From assembly GCA_910586065.1 (NCBI GenBank), contig CAJUGI010000002.1, positions 123,968 through 187,967 on the forward strand: a stretch of 64,000 nt of DNA, read 5' to 3'. This document shows positions 14,647 through 23,377 of the stretch, piece after piece. The translations under genes and the position numbers were made by a program. The stretch comes from an uncultured Christensenella sp. GTDB lineage: Bacteria > Bacillota > Clostridia > Christensenellales > Borkfalkiaceae. A model generated the notes under the pieces. That model saw nothing but the letters and a program-made list of their open reading frames with translations. It ran no database searches and had not been told where the DNA came from. The first letter of the stretch is position 1, and each line of letters begins with the position of its first letter.

Positions 14647-15036
14647 ATGAAAAACGAATTAAAGGCGTGGGAAAAGGAAAAGAAACTTATCCCCGTAATG
14701 ATAAAAAAATACTGCCGCGGCAAGCATAAAACGAAAGGCAAAGAGATTTGCGCAGAGTGCAATGAACTTGCCGAATACGCGTTGTTCAGGCTTTCAAAGT
14801 GTCCGTTTAAGGTTAATAAGAAGTTTTGTTCGTTTTGCAAAATACACTGTTACAAACCCGAAATGCGTGAAAGAATTAAAGCAGTTATGAAGTATTCCGG
14901 ACCGCGTATGCTTTTTACACATCCTATATTTGCAGTTTCGCACGTTTTGCAGATGATTAAATACAAAAAACAACTGAAAAAAGGAGAACAAAGCCTTGAT
15001 AGACAAAGAGTTATTCAAACTGATAGGCAAAAATAA
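14647..15036 (+). CDS. ygbA: YgbA-family (nitrous oxide-stimulated promoter) cysteine protein
   Basis: A 129-residue cysteine-rich cytoplasmic protein of the YgbA_NO family (Pfam: nitrous oxide-stimulated promoter). The family pattern is clear: IKKYCRGKHK, then CAECNELAEYALFRLSKCPF, FCSFCKIHCYKPEMRERIK and VMKYSGPRMLFTHPIFAVSHVL. The eight cysteines in CxxC and CxxxC spacings could bind metal. In enterobacteria ygbA is induced by nitric oxide through NsrR. Here it lies behind iron-box-like sites and overlaps the first ABC gene by 41 nt, so a link to iron or Fe-S stress is likely. No ribosome binding site is visible. The C-terminal 25 residues, basic and glutamine-rich, lie in the overlap. Confidence 0.82.
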   Translation: MKNELKAWEKEKKLIPVMIKKYCRGKHKTKGKEICAECNELAEYALFRLSKCPFKVNKKFCSFCKIHCYKPEMRERIKAVMKYSGPRMLFTHPIFAVSHVLQMIKYKKQLKKGEQSLDRQRVIQTDRQK

Positions 15037-16714
15037 AAAGTACATATTTATTGCCGTTGCCTTGCAGGTGTTGGGACTCGTTGCAAACGTCGGCATCACG
15101 GCAAGCATTTGTTGGGCGGTTTATCTTGCAATAACGAAAGCCGAACCGATAATTTATTTATATCCCGCGATTTGCGCCGTAACAGGTATTGCAGTTCGTT
15201 ATACAATGACAAGACTTACGGGCGACATTAAAGACGTTTTGGGCAGGAAAGTAAAAAAGGATTTGCGCGAACGTACCTACAATAAAATAGTAAAACTCGG
15301 CGTGCGCTCGACCGACGGTATGAGTATGGCAGGACTTACGCAAGTGAGTATGGAGGGCGTGGAGCAACTTGATTTGTATTATTCGAGTTACTTGCCGCAG
15401 TTCTTTTTTGCTATGCTTGCGCCGATAATACTTTTCGCTATTTGCGTGTGGATAGATTGGCGCACCGCGCTTGTTTTGCTTGCTTGCGTACCGCTTATCC
15501 CCATTTCGATTATAGCGGTATCGAAGTATGCAAAAAAGATATTTGCAAAGTATTGGGGCAAGTACACGTCTATGGGCGATAAATTCCTTGACAGCGTGCA
15601 AGGCTTAAAGGAATTAAAGATATTCAAAGCGGACGAAACCCAGCAAGGCAAGATGAACGAGAGCGCGGAGGAGTTTAGAAAAATCACAATGAAAGTGCTT
15701 GTAATGCAACTTGCAAGCACGACGATAATGGACTTGGTTGCATACGGCGGTGCGGGCGCGGGAATCGCGCTTTCAATATGCGGCGCGGCGTTTTGGGGAT
15801 TGTCGCCCATATACGCGCTGTTCTTGTGTCTTGTGGCGGTTGAATTTTTTTTACCGCTTCGTGCGTTCGGCTCGGCGTTTCACGTTGCGATGAACGGCGC
15901 AAGCGCAGGAAAGAAGATTATATCGCTTCTGAATACGCCCGACCCCGAATGGGGCACACAGGTTGTGACGCGGAAGGACATAGAACTTAAGAACGTAACC
16001 TTTTCTTACGACGGAGAGCGCGACGTGCTTAAAAACGTGTTTATGACGTTCCCCGAAAAGGGAATGACGGCAATCGTCGGCGAGAGCGGTTGCGGTAAAT
16101 CAACCGTAGTCAATATGCTTGTAGGTGCGTTCAGACCGAAGAGCGGCAACATAACTGTAGGCGACGTTCCGCTTGAAAGACTATCGCGCGAGAGTTACTA
16201 TTCGCATCTTGCGGCAGTCAGTTACAATACATATATTTTCAACCAAACGGTACGCGAAAACTTTATGCTTGCAAACAAAGCGGCGACGGACGAACAAATC
16301 TATGCCGCGCTCGAATCGGTCAATCTTGCGGAGTTTATCCGCGAGAACGGCGGACTCGACAAAGTGATAACGGAGGATGCGAACAATATATCGGGCGGTC
16401 AGAAACAGCGGCTTGCGCTTGCCGTAAATCTCGTTGCGGACAAAGATATTTACGTTTTCGACGAAGCGACGAGCAATATCGACGTGGAAAGCGAAGCAAT
16501 CATTATGCGGAACATAAAGGCGCTGTCGCAGAATAAGAGCGTAATCGTTATATCCCACCGTCTTGCAAACGTAGTGCCTGCCGATAATATTTACTTTATG
16601 GAAAACGGCGAAGTAAAGGAAAGCGGTGCGCATACCGTTCTGATGAGTGATAAACACGGCTATGAAAAGTTGTTTACCGCGCAGAAACAGTTGGAGGAGG
16701 GCTACGCATTATGA
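14996..16714 (+). CDS. ABC transporter, fused permease-ATPase (half 1)
   Basis: A 572-residue half transporter: six membrane helices (about 15-300) and a nucleotide-binding domain (about 325-560) with Walker A GESGCGKST, signature ISGGQKQR, Walker B DIYVFDEATSN and switch His in VISHR. The start is TTG at 14996, supported by AAGGAG at 14981-14986, and it lies inside the ygbA-like gene. It is followed without a gap by a second half transporter (ATGA), so they should form a heterodimer. The same order, two ABC halves and then an ECF transporter, resembles SiaD/SiaE before SiaFGH in the S. pyogenes heme locus. The substrate (heme, siderophore or precursor) is inferred. Confidence 0.88.
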   Translation: MIDKELFKLIGKNKKYIFIAVALQVLGLVANVGITASICWAVYLAITKAEPIIYLYPAICAVTGIAVRYTMTRLTGDIKDVLGRKVKKDLRERTYNKIVKLGVRSTDGMSMAGLTQVSMEGVEQLDLYYSSYLPQFFFAMLAPIILFAICVWIDWRTALVLLACVPLIPISIIAVSKYAKKIFAKYWGKYTSMGDKFLDSVQGLKELKIFKADETQQGKMNESAEEFRKITMKVLVMQLASTTIMDLVAYGGAGAGIALSICGAAFWGLSPIYALFLCLVAVEFFLPLRAFGSAFHVAMNGASAGKKIISLLNTPDPEWGTQVVTRKDIELKNVTFSYDGERDVLKNVFMTFPEKGMTAIVGESGCGKSTVVNMLVGAFRPKSGNITVGDVPLERLSRESYYSHLAAVSYNTYIFNQTVRENFMLANKAATDEQIYAALESVNLAEFIRENGGLDKVITEDANNISGGQKQRLALAVNLVADKDIYVFDEATSNIDVESEAIIMRNIKALSQNKSVIVISHRLANVVPADNIYFMENGEVKESGAHTVLMSDKHGYEKLFTAQKQLEEGYAL

Positions 16715-18399
16715 GTAAGAAAAAGTTACGCAGAAGCGGTGCGAAGATTATGGCAAGCCTCATACTCTTGCTCGGCTCTCTCGCTTATATAATGATTTTA
16801 GCCGTTATAAACGGCAGTATCGGTTTTATATGCGCTATGGGCGTTACCGTGTTCGGCGCGGTAGGCGTTGCGAAAGCGCTCGGCGAAACGATTGCTTTAT
16901 CTTACGGTTTAATTATAGGACTTGCCGTTGGTTGCGGCATATTAAGGGGGCTATTGAGATGTTTTGAGCAATATTCCAACCATTTTATAGCGTTCAAACT
17001 TTTGGCGGTTTTGCGCGATAAGATATTCGGCGCACTTCGAACGCTTGCCCCTGCCAAACTCGAAAGCAAGCAAAAGGGCAGTATCATTGCTATGATAACT
17101 TCCGACATAGAAACGCTCGAAGTGTTCTACGCGCATACCATTTCGCCGATTGCAATAGCGGTATTGGTATCTACGGCGGTATTTCTGTTCGTCGGCTTTG
17201 TATCGTCTTGGTATCTTGCGCTTGCGGCTGTGGCTGCGTATCTGGTGATAGGAATTGTAGTGCCTATGATTTCTTCGTCAAGGCTTAAAGAAAGCGGCGT
17301 TAAATACCGCGCCGAATTTGCGTCTTTCAATGCGTACTTCCTCGACAGCATAAAGGGCGTTAAAGACATCGTGTTGAACAACGCGGGAGCGGAACGCGAA
17401 AAAGAAGTAAACCGCCGCAGTGAACTGTTACTCAAAGAAACAAAGAAAATGAAGCATAACTCTACGCGTGCGGCGGCGGCAACGGAACTTACGGTATCGC
17501 TGTTTATAATCGCCACGCTCGTTGTCGGTATCGTACTTGTGCATTTCGATATGCTTAACTTAGGTAAGATGATAATCGGCGTGGTTGCGGTGTTCGGCTC
17601 GTTCGGTCCCGTTATTGCAATATCGGCATTGCCGAGCAATCTTACGCAGACGTTCGCAAGCGGCGACAGAGTGCTGAATCTGCTTGCCGAAAAACCTGCC
17701 GTAACCGAAGTGAAGAATGGCGAGAATATCGAATACGAAAACTTGAACGTGTCCGACTTGTCGTTTAATTACAACGAGCAGACGGAAGTATTGCGCGATA
17801 TTAAAATGCACGCCGAAAAGGGCGAGATTATAGGGATTGTAGGCGAGAGCGGTTGCGGTAAATCTACGTTCTTAAAACTGTTGCTTCGTTTTTGGCAAAA
17901 GAAGGGCGGCGAGATTGCCTACAACGGAATAGACGTTGACAAAGTGAACTCTGAAAACCTTTTAGACAACGTAACAATGGTAAGTCAAACGACGTACCTG
18001 TTTGATGAAACGATAGAGGACAACTTGCGCATTGCAAAGCCGAATGCCACGCAGGGCGAACTCGAAGCGGCGTGCCGTCTTGCCTCCGTTCACGATTTTA
18101 TTATGACGTTGCCTAACGGCTATAAAACGCAAGTAGGCGCGCTCGGCGATAATCTTTCGGCGGGCGAAAAACAGCGCATAGGACTTGCGAGAGCGTTTTT
18201 GAAAGGTAGCGAACTCATACTTTTGGACGAACCGACGAGCAACGTGGACAGTATCAACGAGGGCATTATCTTAAAAGCGCTCAAAGAACAAAAGAGTAAA
18301 AAGAGTATTATTTTGGTGTCGCATAGGGAGAGCACGATGGCGATTGCCGATAGGATTTATAGAGTAGACGGCGGCAAAATGACGGAGGTAAAGGCGTAA
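16711..18399 (+). CDS. ABC transporter, fused permease-ATPase (half 2)
   Basis: A 562-residue partner of the preceding half transporter. It has six membrane helices (about 12-310) and an ATPase domain (about 335-560) with Walker A GESGCGKST, signature LSAGEKQR, Walker B LILLDEPTSN and VSHRES. Both halves have intact catalytic motifs, so neither ATP site looks degenerate. It is translationally coupled at both ends: ATGA with the upstream gene and TAATG with the downstream gene. The ribosome binding site GGAGGAGGG lies at 16693-16701. The CydCD and SiaDE type of heterodimer is the closest parallel by layout. Direction of transport cannot be read from the sequence. Confidence 0.88.
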   Translation: MSKKKLRRSGAKIMASLILLLGSLAYIMILAVINGSIGFICAMGVTVFGAVGVAKALGETIALSYGLIIGLAVGCGILRGLLRCFEQYSNHFIAFKLLAVLRDKIFGALRTLAPAKLESKQKGSIIAMITSDIETLEVFYAHTISPIAIAVLVSTAVFLFVGFVSSWYLALAAVAAYLVIGIVVPMISSSRLKESGVKYRAEFASFNAYFLDSIKGVKDIVLNNAGAEREKEVNRRSELLLKETKKMKHNSTRAAAATELTVSLFIIATLVVGIVLVHFDMLNLGKMIIGVVAVFGSFGPVIAISALPSNLTQTFASGDRVLNLLAEKPAVTEVKNGENIEYENLNVSDLSFNYNEQTEVLRDIKMHAEKGEIIGIVGESGCGKSTFLKLLLRFWQKKGGEIAYNGIDVDKVNSENLLDNVTMVSQTTYLFDETIEDNLRIAKPNATQGELEAACRLASVHDFIMTLPNGYKTQVGALGDNLSAGEKQRIGLARAFLKGSELILLDEPTSNVDSINEGIILKALKEQKSKKSIILVSHRESTMAIADRIYRVDGGKMTEVKA

Positions 18400-19076
18400 T
18401 GAACGAAGAGAAGGAAAAAGAACAGGCGGCGGCGATTGCAGAACTGATTGCAAATTCAAATGAAAGCGGACAAAAGACGGACGAAAAACTTGAAACTGCA
18501 AAAGATACAAAAGGGATTTTTCAGAAATATAAAATAAAGGACATAGTGTTCCTTGCAATCATAACGTGCTGTACGCTTGTTACGGGCGCGATAATGCCGC
18601 TGCTTGTAAACGTGCCGCTTTTCGGTATTATACAACTCGGACTCGGGTTGCAGTTTTCGTTGTTCCCAGTTATAGGAATGATGAAAGTAAAAAAGCCGTT
18701 TGCATTGTTGTTGCAATCAATGTTTATTTCGGTATTCCTTGTGTTTATGTTCCCGCCTATGGTGCTTTTAATAGCGTGCGCACTTGTCGCCGAACTACTT
18801 ACGCTTTTGATATTCAGAGGGTATCGTAGCGATTGGGCGTGCGTATTTGCCGGAACGCTGTATTTGCCGCTCACTCTGCCGCTGTTGTATATGTATTATA
18901 ACGTATTCTACACGGTAAGCGGAGAAGAAAAGGCGGCGGTGTCTATGTTTATCGGCGGCGGCAACACAGGTCTTATCGTGGGAATATCTTTCGCCGTGCT
19001 TGCGGTATGCTTTATCGGCTCGGTCATAGGTATGGTCATTGCAAGAGAATTAAAGAAAGCAGGAAAGTTGAAGTAA
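18399..19076 (+). CDS. MptD-family ECF transporter substrate-binding (S) component
   Basis: A 225-residue membrane protein. A polar, Glu/Lys-rich cytoplasmic extension (1-45) precedes a hydrophobic region with six or so helices: DIVFLAIITCCTLVTGAIMPLLV, PLFGIIQLGLGLQFSLFPVIG, ALLLQSMFISVFLVFMFP (each shortened here), then VLLIACALVAELLTLLIF, the long FAGTLYLPLTLPLLYMY segment and a last helix ending in a basic tail. This is the MptD/putative S-component pattern, which in streptococci and lactobacilli is tied to heme uptake by ECF transporters. It directly precedes the EcfT and EcfA genes. The bound substrate is not readable. Confidence 0.82.
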   Translation: MNEEKEKEQAAAIAELIANSNESGQKTDEKLETAKDTKGIFQKYKIKDIVFLAIITCCTLVTGAIMPLLVNVPLFGIIQLGLGLQFSLFPVIGMMKVKKPFALLLQSMFISVFLVFMFPPMVLLIACALVAELLTLLIFRGYRSDWACVFAGTLYLPLTLPLLYMYYNVFYTVSGEEKAAVSMFIGGGNTGLIVGISFAVLAVCFIGSVIGMVIARELKKAGKLK

Positions 19077-19093
19077 AACGTAGGATATACGGC

Positions 19094-19154
19094 ACAATAC
19101 TGCGTCAAGCTCCGCTTTGCTCGTCTTGCTTGTATCTTTGACGTTTTAGAGGTG
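19094..19154 (+). repeat. intergenic repeat upstream of ecfT (copy 1)
   Basis: This 61-bp spacer shares ACAATACT at its start, GTCTTGCTTG in the middle and TTTTAGAGGT at its end with the spacer before the ECF ATPase gene (19891-19945). The last block includes the ribosome binding site. The order and spacing of the shared blocks point to duplication rather than chance. Confidence 0.5.
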
Positions 19155-19157
19155 TTT

Positions 19158-19835
19158 ATGCCATTTTTTCGATACAAAAGAAATTTATATCCGCTTATAG
19201 CGATTGCGTCCGCATTGCTTATTATGGTGTTCGGTCTTGTTATGGCGCGGACGGTTGTGTGTTCGTATTTTTTGCTCGGCGCGTTTGTTTGGGTAATACT
19301 TTTCGGTTGCTATAAACAGGCGTTAAAGGCGTTGCCGCTTTTTATCGTGTTCGGCGGCGCATTCGCGCTTATCGCTTTCTTTTCGAGCGAAAAAAATTTT
19401 GACGGCGCGTTAGCAATGGCTAATCGCTTTGGGGCGGTTTTTTTGGCTATCATACCGAGTACGAGCATACAAGCGGTTGCTATGACGAGAAATTTATCGC
19501 AGTTACATACGCCGCGTGGAATAACGCTCGGTATGCTGATAACAATGTCGTTTATTCCGGTGCTAAAAGCGGAAATAAAGCGTGTCCGCGAAGCGATGAG
19601 AACGCGCGGTGCAGGCAGTATCTTAAATCCTAAAATCTTTTACCGCGCTTTCTTGATTCCGCTTGTAACACGGCTTGTCGATATATCCGATACGCTTGCG
19701 CTGTCTATCGAAACGCGCGGTTTCACGCTCGGTAAATCGAAGTACACGGTCTACAAAAAGGAAGCGGTAAATTATATGGACGTTGTGTATATTTTTGGGC
19801 TGGTTGCAGGCATTGTTTTGTGCGTCGTCTTATAA
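19158..19835 (+). CDS. ecfT: ECF transporter transmembrane (T) component
   Basis: A 225-residue EcfT/CbiQ-family membrane protein that couples two ATPase domains to an S component. Helices lie near residues 10-45, 55-90 and 95-120 and at the C-terminus (VVYIFGLVAGIVLCVVL). The coupling motifs ALRxRG-like REAMRTRGAG and SIETRGFT (two Arg-Gly sites) are present and correctly spaced. The start at 19158 is favoured over the GTG at 19152 because GAGGTG serves as its ribosome binding site. It lies between the S and A components of the same transporter. Confidence 0.9.
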   Translation: MPFFRYKRNLYPLIAIASALLIMVFGLVMARTVVCSYFLLGAFVWVILFGCYKQALKALPLFIVFGGAFALIAFFSSEKNFDGALAMANRFGAVFLAIIPSTSIQAVAMTRNLSQLHTPRGITLGMLITMSFIPVLKAEIKRVREAMRTRGAGSILNPKIFYRAFLIPLVTRLVDISDTLALSIETRGFTLGKSKYTVYKKEAVNYMDVVYIFGLVAGIVLCVVL

Positions 19836-19890
19836 GCATCACAATACGGCGTTGCGGTACACTTTTTTCGGGTCATTTGCTTTTAAGTAA

Positions 19891-19945
19891 ACAATACTCC
19901 CGCGCCTTGTCTTGCTTGCTTCTAACACGACTTAATTTTAGAGGT
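19891..19945 (+). repeat. intergenic repeat upstream of ECF ATPase (copy 2)
   Basis: The second member of the spacer pair described at 19094-19154 has the same ordered blocks ACAATACT, GTCTTGCTTG and TTTTAGAGGT, but a shorter middle. The rest of this 114-bp gap contains no gene. Confidence 0.5.
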
Positions 19946-19949
19946 AATA

Positions 19950-21371
19950 ATGAAAGCAATCGAATTAAAGAATGTAAGTTTTTCATATAGCGGTTTTACC
20001 GATAAGGTTTTATCGGATGTGGACTTTTATGTTGATTACGGCGAAGTTGCGTTATTGTCCGGACTGTCGGGCGAGGGTAAAAGCACGTTGCTTTCGATTG
20101 TGTCGGGCATTATACCGAATATTGTAAAGGGCGACATTACGGGCGAAGTGCTTGTTGACGGTAAGTCTATTATAGGGCAAAAGTTAGCGGTAGTATGCCG
20201 TAAAGCGGGCGTGGTTTTGCAGAACGCGGACAGCCAGATAATTCATAAATTAGTAGACGATGAAATTGCTTTCGGCTGTGAAAACTTTGCAATATCCGCA
20301 AAAAAAATCGGCGAGCAAATAGACAGAGTTTGCGCGATTATGGGACTTGACAAAACGGCGCAAACGCGAACGCTGTCGGGCGGTCAAAAGCAAAGGCTGA
20401 TTACGGCGTCCACGCTTGCTGCGGGACAAAGGATACTTATTCTGGATGAGCCGCTTGCGAATCTCGACGTTGAGAGCGCAAATCTTTTAATGGATACCTT
20501 GCGGCAATTGGCAAGGGCAGGGTACGCCGTTTTAGTAGTCGAACACAGGCTCGATATGATTTTGCCGTTTGTGGACACGGTATGGAATATCCGTGCAGGA
20601 GTCGTAGCAAAGGTAGGGAACAAGCAGGAATACTTGCTTTCGCAGACAGTTACGATAGAGGACAATTCAGACAGCCGCGATATTGGCAAGACGTTATTTT
20701 CGGTTAATCACGTTACGTTCTTGGTAAAGAAAAAAGAGATATTAAAAGACGTAAACTTCAATATATGTGAGGGGGAACGGCTCTTATTGCTTGGAGAGAA
20801 CGGTTGCGGCAAGACTACGCTTTTAAGGCTCTTGGCAAGGCTGTATAAGCCGACGAATGGAAATATCGAACAGACACTGAATCCGAAGTTCGGTAAACGC
20901 TATCGCGGAAAGAAATGGTTTAAGAGCGTCGGGGTGGTTTACCAAAATCCAAACTACCAACTTTTTATGCCTACCGTCGAGCAGGAAATTGCTTTTAATG
21001 CATTAAGCAAAAACTACGCCGAGGAAATGATAAAACTTTTCGGCTTGGAGCATTTAAGAAAGCGTCATCCGCAGTCTTTAAGCGAAGGGCAAAAACGCAG
21101 GGTGTCTATCGCCGCCGTTGCCGCGGGCAATCCTGAAGTATTGTTGTTGGACGAGCCGACGGTGGGACAGGACTACAAAGGCTTGTGCGAACTTGTAAAG
21201 ATACTTAACGAACTGCACGACAGAAGCGGAAACACTATGGTAACGATTACTCACGATATGCGTTGCGCCGAAGCTTTGTGCGATAGGGCAATACTTATCG
21301 CGGACGGAGCGGTAAAGGCACAGAGCGGTAAGGAACTTGCACGCGAATATTTTTTGGGGAATAGCGTTTAA
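19950..21371 (+). CDS. ECF transporter duplicated ATPase (A-A') subunit
   Basis: A 473-residue protein with two ABC ATPase domains in tandem. Domain 1 (about 1-225) has Walker A SGLSGEGKST, the Q-loop in VVLQNADSQI, signature LSGGQKQR, Walker B ILILDEPLANLD and VVEHRLD. Domain 2 (about 245-470) has LGENGCGKTT, signature LSEGQKRR, VLLLDEPTVGQD and ITHDMR. Both sites look catalytic. With the T and S genes upstream it completes an ECF transporter for a cofactor, metal or heme. Fusion of the two ATPases is common among group I and MptD-linked systems. A strong terminator follows. Confidence 0.92.
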   Translation: MKAIELKNVSFSYSGFTDKVLSDVDFYVDYGEVALLSGLSGEGKSTLLSIVSGIIPNIVKGDITGEVLVDGKSIIGQKLAVVCRKAGVVLQNADSQIIHKLVDDEIAFGCENFAISAKKIGEQIDRVCAIMGLDKTAQTRTLSGGQKQRLITASTLAAGQRILILDEPLANLDVESANLLMDTLRQLARAGYAVLVVEHRLDMILPFVDTVWNIRAGVVAKVGNKQEYLLSQTVTIEDNSDSRDIGKTLFSVNHVTFLVKKKEILKDVNFNICEGERLLLLGENGCGKTTLLRLLARLYKPTNGNIEQTLNPKFGKRYRGKKWFKSVGVVYQNPNYQLFMPTVEQEIAFNALSKNYAEEMIKLFGLEHLRKRHPQSLSEGQKRRVSIAAVAAGNPEVLLLDEPTVGQDYKGLCELVKILNELHDRSGNTMVTITHDMRCAEALCDRAILIADGAVKAQSGKELAREYFLGNSV

Positions 21372-21480
21372 TTTTTATTGTTACTAAGTATAAATAAACC
21401 CGGTTTTTTGGTTTTTTAAATTATTTTTGCAAATCCGTGAAATGTTTTTTGCGTTAACGGCGACGGAAACCGGTGTAAAA

Positions 21481-21516
21481 CAAGCGGCGCAGCATTTTTG
21501 CTGCGCCGCTTGTTTT
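21481..21516 (+). terminator. terminator after the ECF operon
   Basis: A perfect 13-bp stem (CAAGCGGCGCAGC at 21481-21493 with GCTGCGCCGCTTG at 21500-21512) closes an ATTTTT loop and is followed by TTTT. It separates the ECF operon from the convergent polymerase gene. Confidence 0.8.
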
Positions 21517-21576
21517 GAAACTTATTATAAACAGGTTCGATTTTTTATTACTTAAATGATATCAGGGGGGATAACT

Positions 21577-23022
21577 TTAAATTTGCTGTACGCTTGCCGG
21601 CTTTTCATTTTTTAAAAGTACGGGCATCTCGCGCGTTTTCGTCTTTTCGAGGAGCGCTATTAAACTTGAATATATCATAGTCGGTAAAAAATAGAAAAGA
21701 TGATTGTCCACAAGGTTCATGGCAAGCAGTCCTAAAATTATAACCGCTATATATATGCGCTCTGCATTTATGTTGGCGATAAAGGTTTTAACCGTTTGCA
21801 CCCTGTGAACGCAGTAAGCAATAAATCCTAAAATACCGCACGAACCGAAAAGTTGCATAAACGTGTTATGGTACATTTCGGGTATGATATTCAATCCGTC
21901 AAAGTCGGGTGCGCCGACGTTTGAAAAGAATCCGGTGCCGAAAAGAGGGGCTGACAGGAAATTGTTCCAGGCGTCTTTCCAAAGCGTAAATCTTCCGTTT
22001 CCTCCGGAAAGCGTGGAAAATACCGAATTGAAAAGCAGGAGAATTTTTTGACTGAATACCGCGCATAAAATGATGATTGCAACGGCGACTATTCCTGTTA
22101 TTATTCCGTTGGCAAGTTTGTTTTTGCCGTAAATTAACAGAACGACGGTACTTATTATAAACACAAGCGCGGCGCCGCCCATAGCCTGACGGCTCATAGA
22201 AAATATCGCGGCAACAGTGATTATAATGCCGTAAATAAAAAATAAATAACCGTGTTTATATCTGCCTGCAAGATAAATAGCGGGTGGAATACACAGGGTT
22301 AAAAGCATGCCCATAGTATTCCAGATTCCCCAGCCGAAAGTGAGGGCGGATTTTCTTATTTCACCGTTTACGATAATATCTTCGGTGGTTATATATTTTA
22401 CCACAAGCTGGATTATGAGTGATATACTGAGTGCGATAAAAGCGTAAGCAAGATTTTCGAACTGCTTTTCCCCGCCTTTGAGGTTGTCTTTTAAGATAGT
22501 GTAAATTCCTATAAAGAAGAAGGACAGAAACACTCCGTATAAGAGGTTCATAGGGTCGTATTCAGGTGAAAAAAGACCGTTCAGTATAAAGGCTAAGGAT
22601 AAGCAACAAAGACCGTAAAAAGTAGGCGTGACTTTGAAATTTTTATTTGTGACCGTAACAGCTACCCTGAATGCGGCGACAATTAAAAGCAATGCGATAA
22701 CTGCCGCGATTTGTCCGAGTACGGCGGGCGATTTATAAAATTCGGGATTGACCGGATTGGTTATGAATGACGGTGAATTTTTTTGCGAGACTATAATGCT
22801 CATAAATAAAAAATTGGAAATGAGCGGGGTAAGGTCGTCTGCAAAAAGCAGAAATACTACCGAAGTCAACGCAAGATAATATATGAATACAAGGTCCAGA
22901 CCGAGATAGTGGCAAAGAAGCGAAACCGCCGTTGTCACAAAAGGAAAAATCCGTGAAGAAAGTGCGGACGTAAATTTTTCGGGCGCTTTATACGCCGTGA
23001 TTTTATAAAAAAACTTTTTCAT
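21577..23022 (-). CDS. Wzy/O-antigen ligase-family membrane polymerase
   Basis: A 481-residue protein with about 11-12 hydrophobic helices and the Wzy_C core: MSRQAMGGAALVFIIS, the large loop KDAWNNFLSAPLFGTGFFS and EMYHNTFMQLFGSCGILGFIAY. This is the family of O-antigen polymerases/ligases and surface polysaccharide polymerases. The start at 23022 (MKKFFYKITAY) is preferred because GGAAGAG precedes it; an in-frame codon at 23139 would add 39 residues of low plausibility. A sugar-phosphate transferase gene 8 kb away on the other strand could supply the lipid-linked unit. The polymer is unknown. Confidence 0.8.
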   Translation of the reverse strand: MKKFFYKITAYKAPEKFTSALSSRIFPFVTTAVSLLCHYLGLDLVFIYYLALTSVVFLLFADDLTPLISNFLFMSIIVSQKNSPSFITNPVNPEFYKSPAVLGQIAAVIALLLIVAAFRVAVTVTNKNFKVTPTFYGLCCLSLAFILNGLFSPEYDPMNLLYGVFLSFFFIGIYTILKDNLKGGEKQFENLAYAFIALSISLIIQLVVKYITTEDIIVNGEIRKSALTFGWGIWNTMGMLLTLCIPPAIYLAGRYKHGYLFFIYGIIITVAAIFSMSRQAMGGAALVFIISTVVLLIYGKNKLANGIITGIVAVAIIILCAVFSQKILLLFNSVFSTLSGGNGRFTLWKDAWNNFLSAPLFGTGFFSNVGAPDFDGLNIIPEMYHNTFMQLFGSCGILGFIAYCVHRVQTVKTFIANINAERIYIAVIILGLLAMNLVDNHLFYFLPTMIYSSLIALLEKTKTREMPVLLKNEKPASVQQI

Positions 23023-23124
23023 TTCTCTTCCGTTGACTGAATGATACTGCAACTTATTATACAACCGTAATTCTACAAAGTCAATAATATATGTTTTTTC
23101 GTTCATTAATTTTATAATATAACG

Positions 23125-23140
23125 TATGACGGTTGTCATA
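23125..23140. promoter_or_regulatory. TATGAC-GGTT-GTCATA palindrome
   Basis: A perfect 6-bp inverted repeat with a 4-bp spacer lies about 100 bp upstream of the polymerase start, beside an AT-rich -10-like region on the minus strand. Another TATGACAA lies at 23147-23154. Related TGACA/TGTCA sites overlap the promoter of the giant protein gene at 23276-23291, so one regulator may control both divergent genes. The remainder of 23023-23377 is AT-rich, with no gene. Confidence 0.45.
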
Positions 23141-23275
23141 TGCGTTTATGACAATTTTTGGTTGCTTTTTGATTGGAAAGTGCGTTTTAACCTTTATAAA
23201 ACATTAAAAGAGCGGATTCGAGATAAAATATTTAAAATTTTCGACAAAAAATTATCATATATTTTTATTACAAAG

Positions 23276-23304
23276 TTGACAAATTGTCATAAAAGCATTA
23301 TACT
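23276..23304 (+). promoter_or_regulatory. promoter with overlapping palindrome, giant surface protein
   Basis: TTGACA (23276-23281) and TATACT (23299-23304) are spaced by 17 bp. The palindrome TGACAA-A-TTGTCA (23277-23289) covers the -35 box and would block polymerase if bound. Confidence 0.7.
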
Positions 23305-23377
23305 CTGAAATACAGTTACTATATATAATGCGGAAAGCGGCTTAAAAAACCGTTGCCGACGGAGTATAAAAATTACG

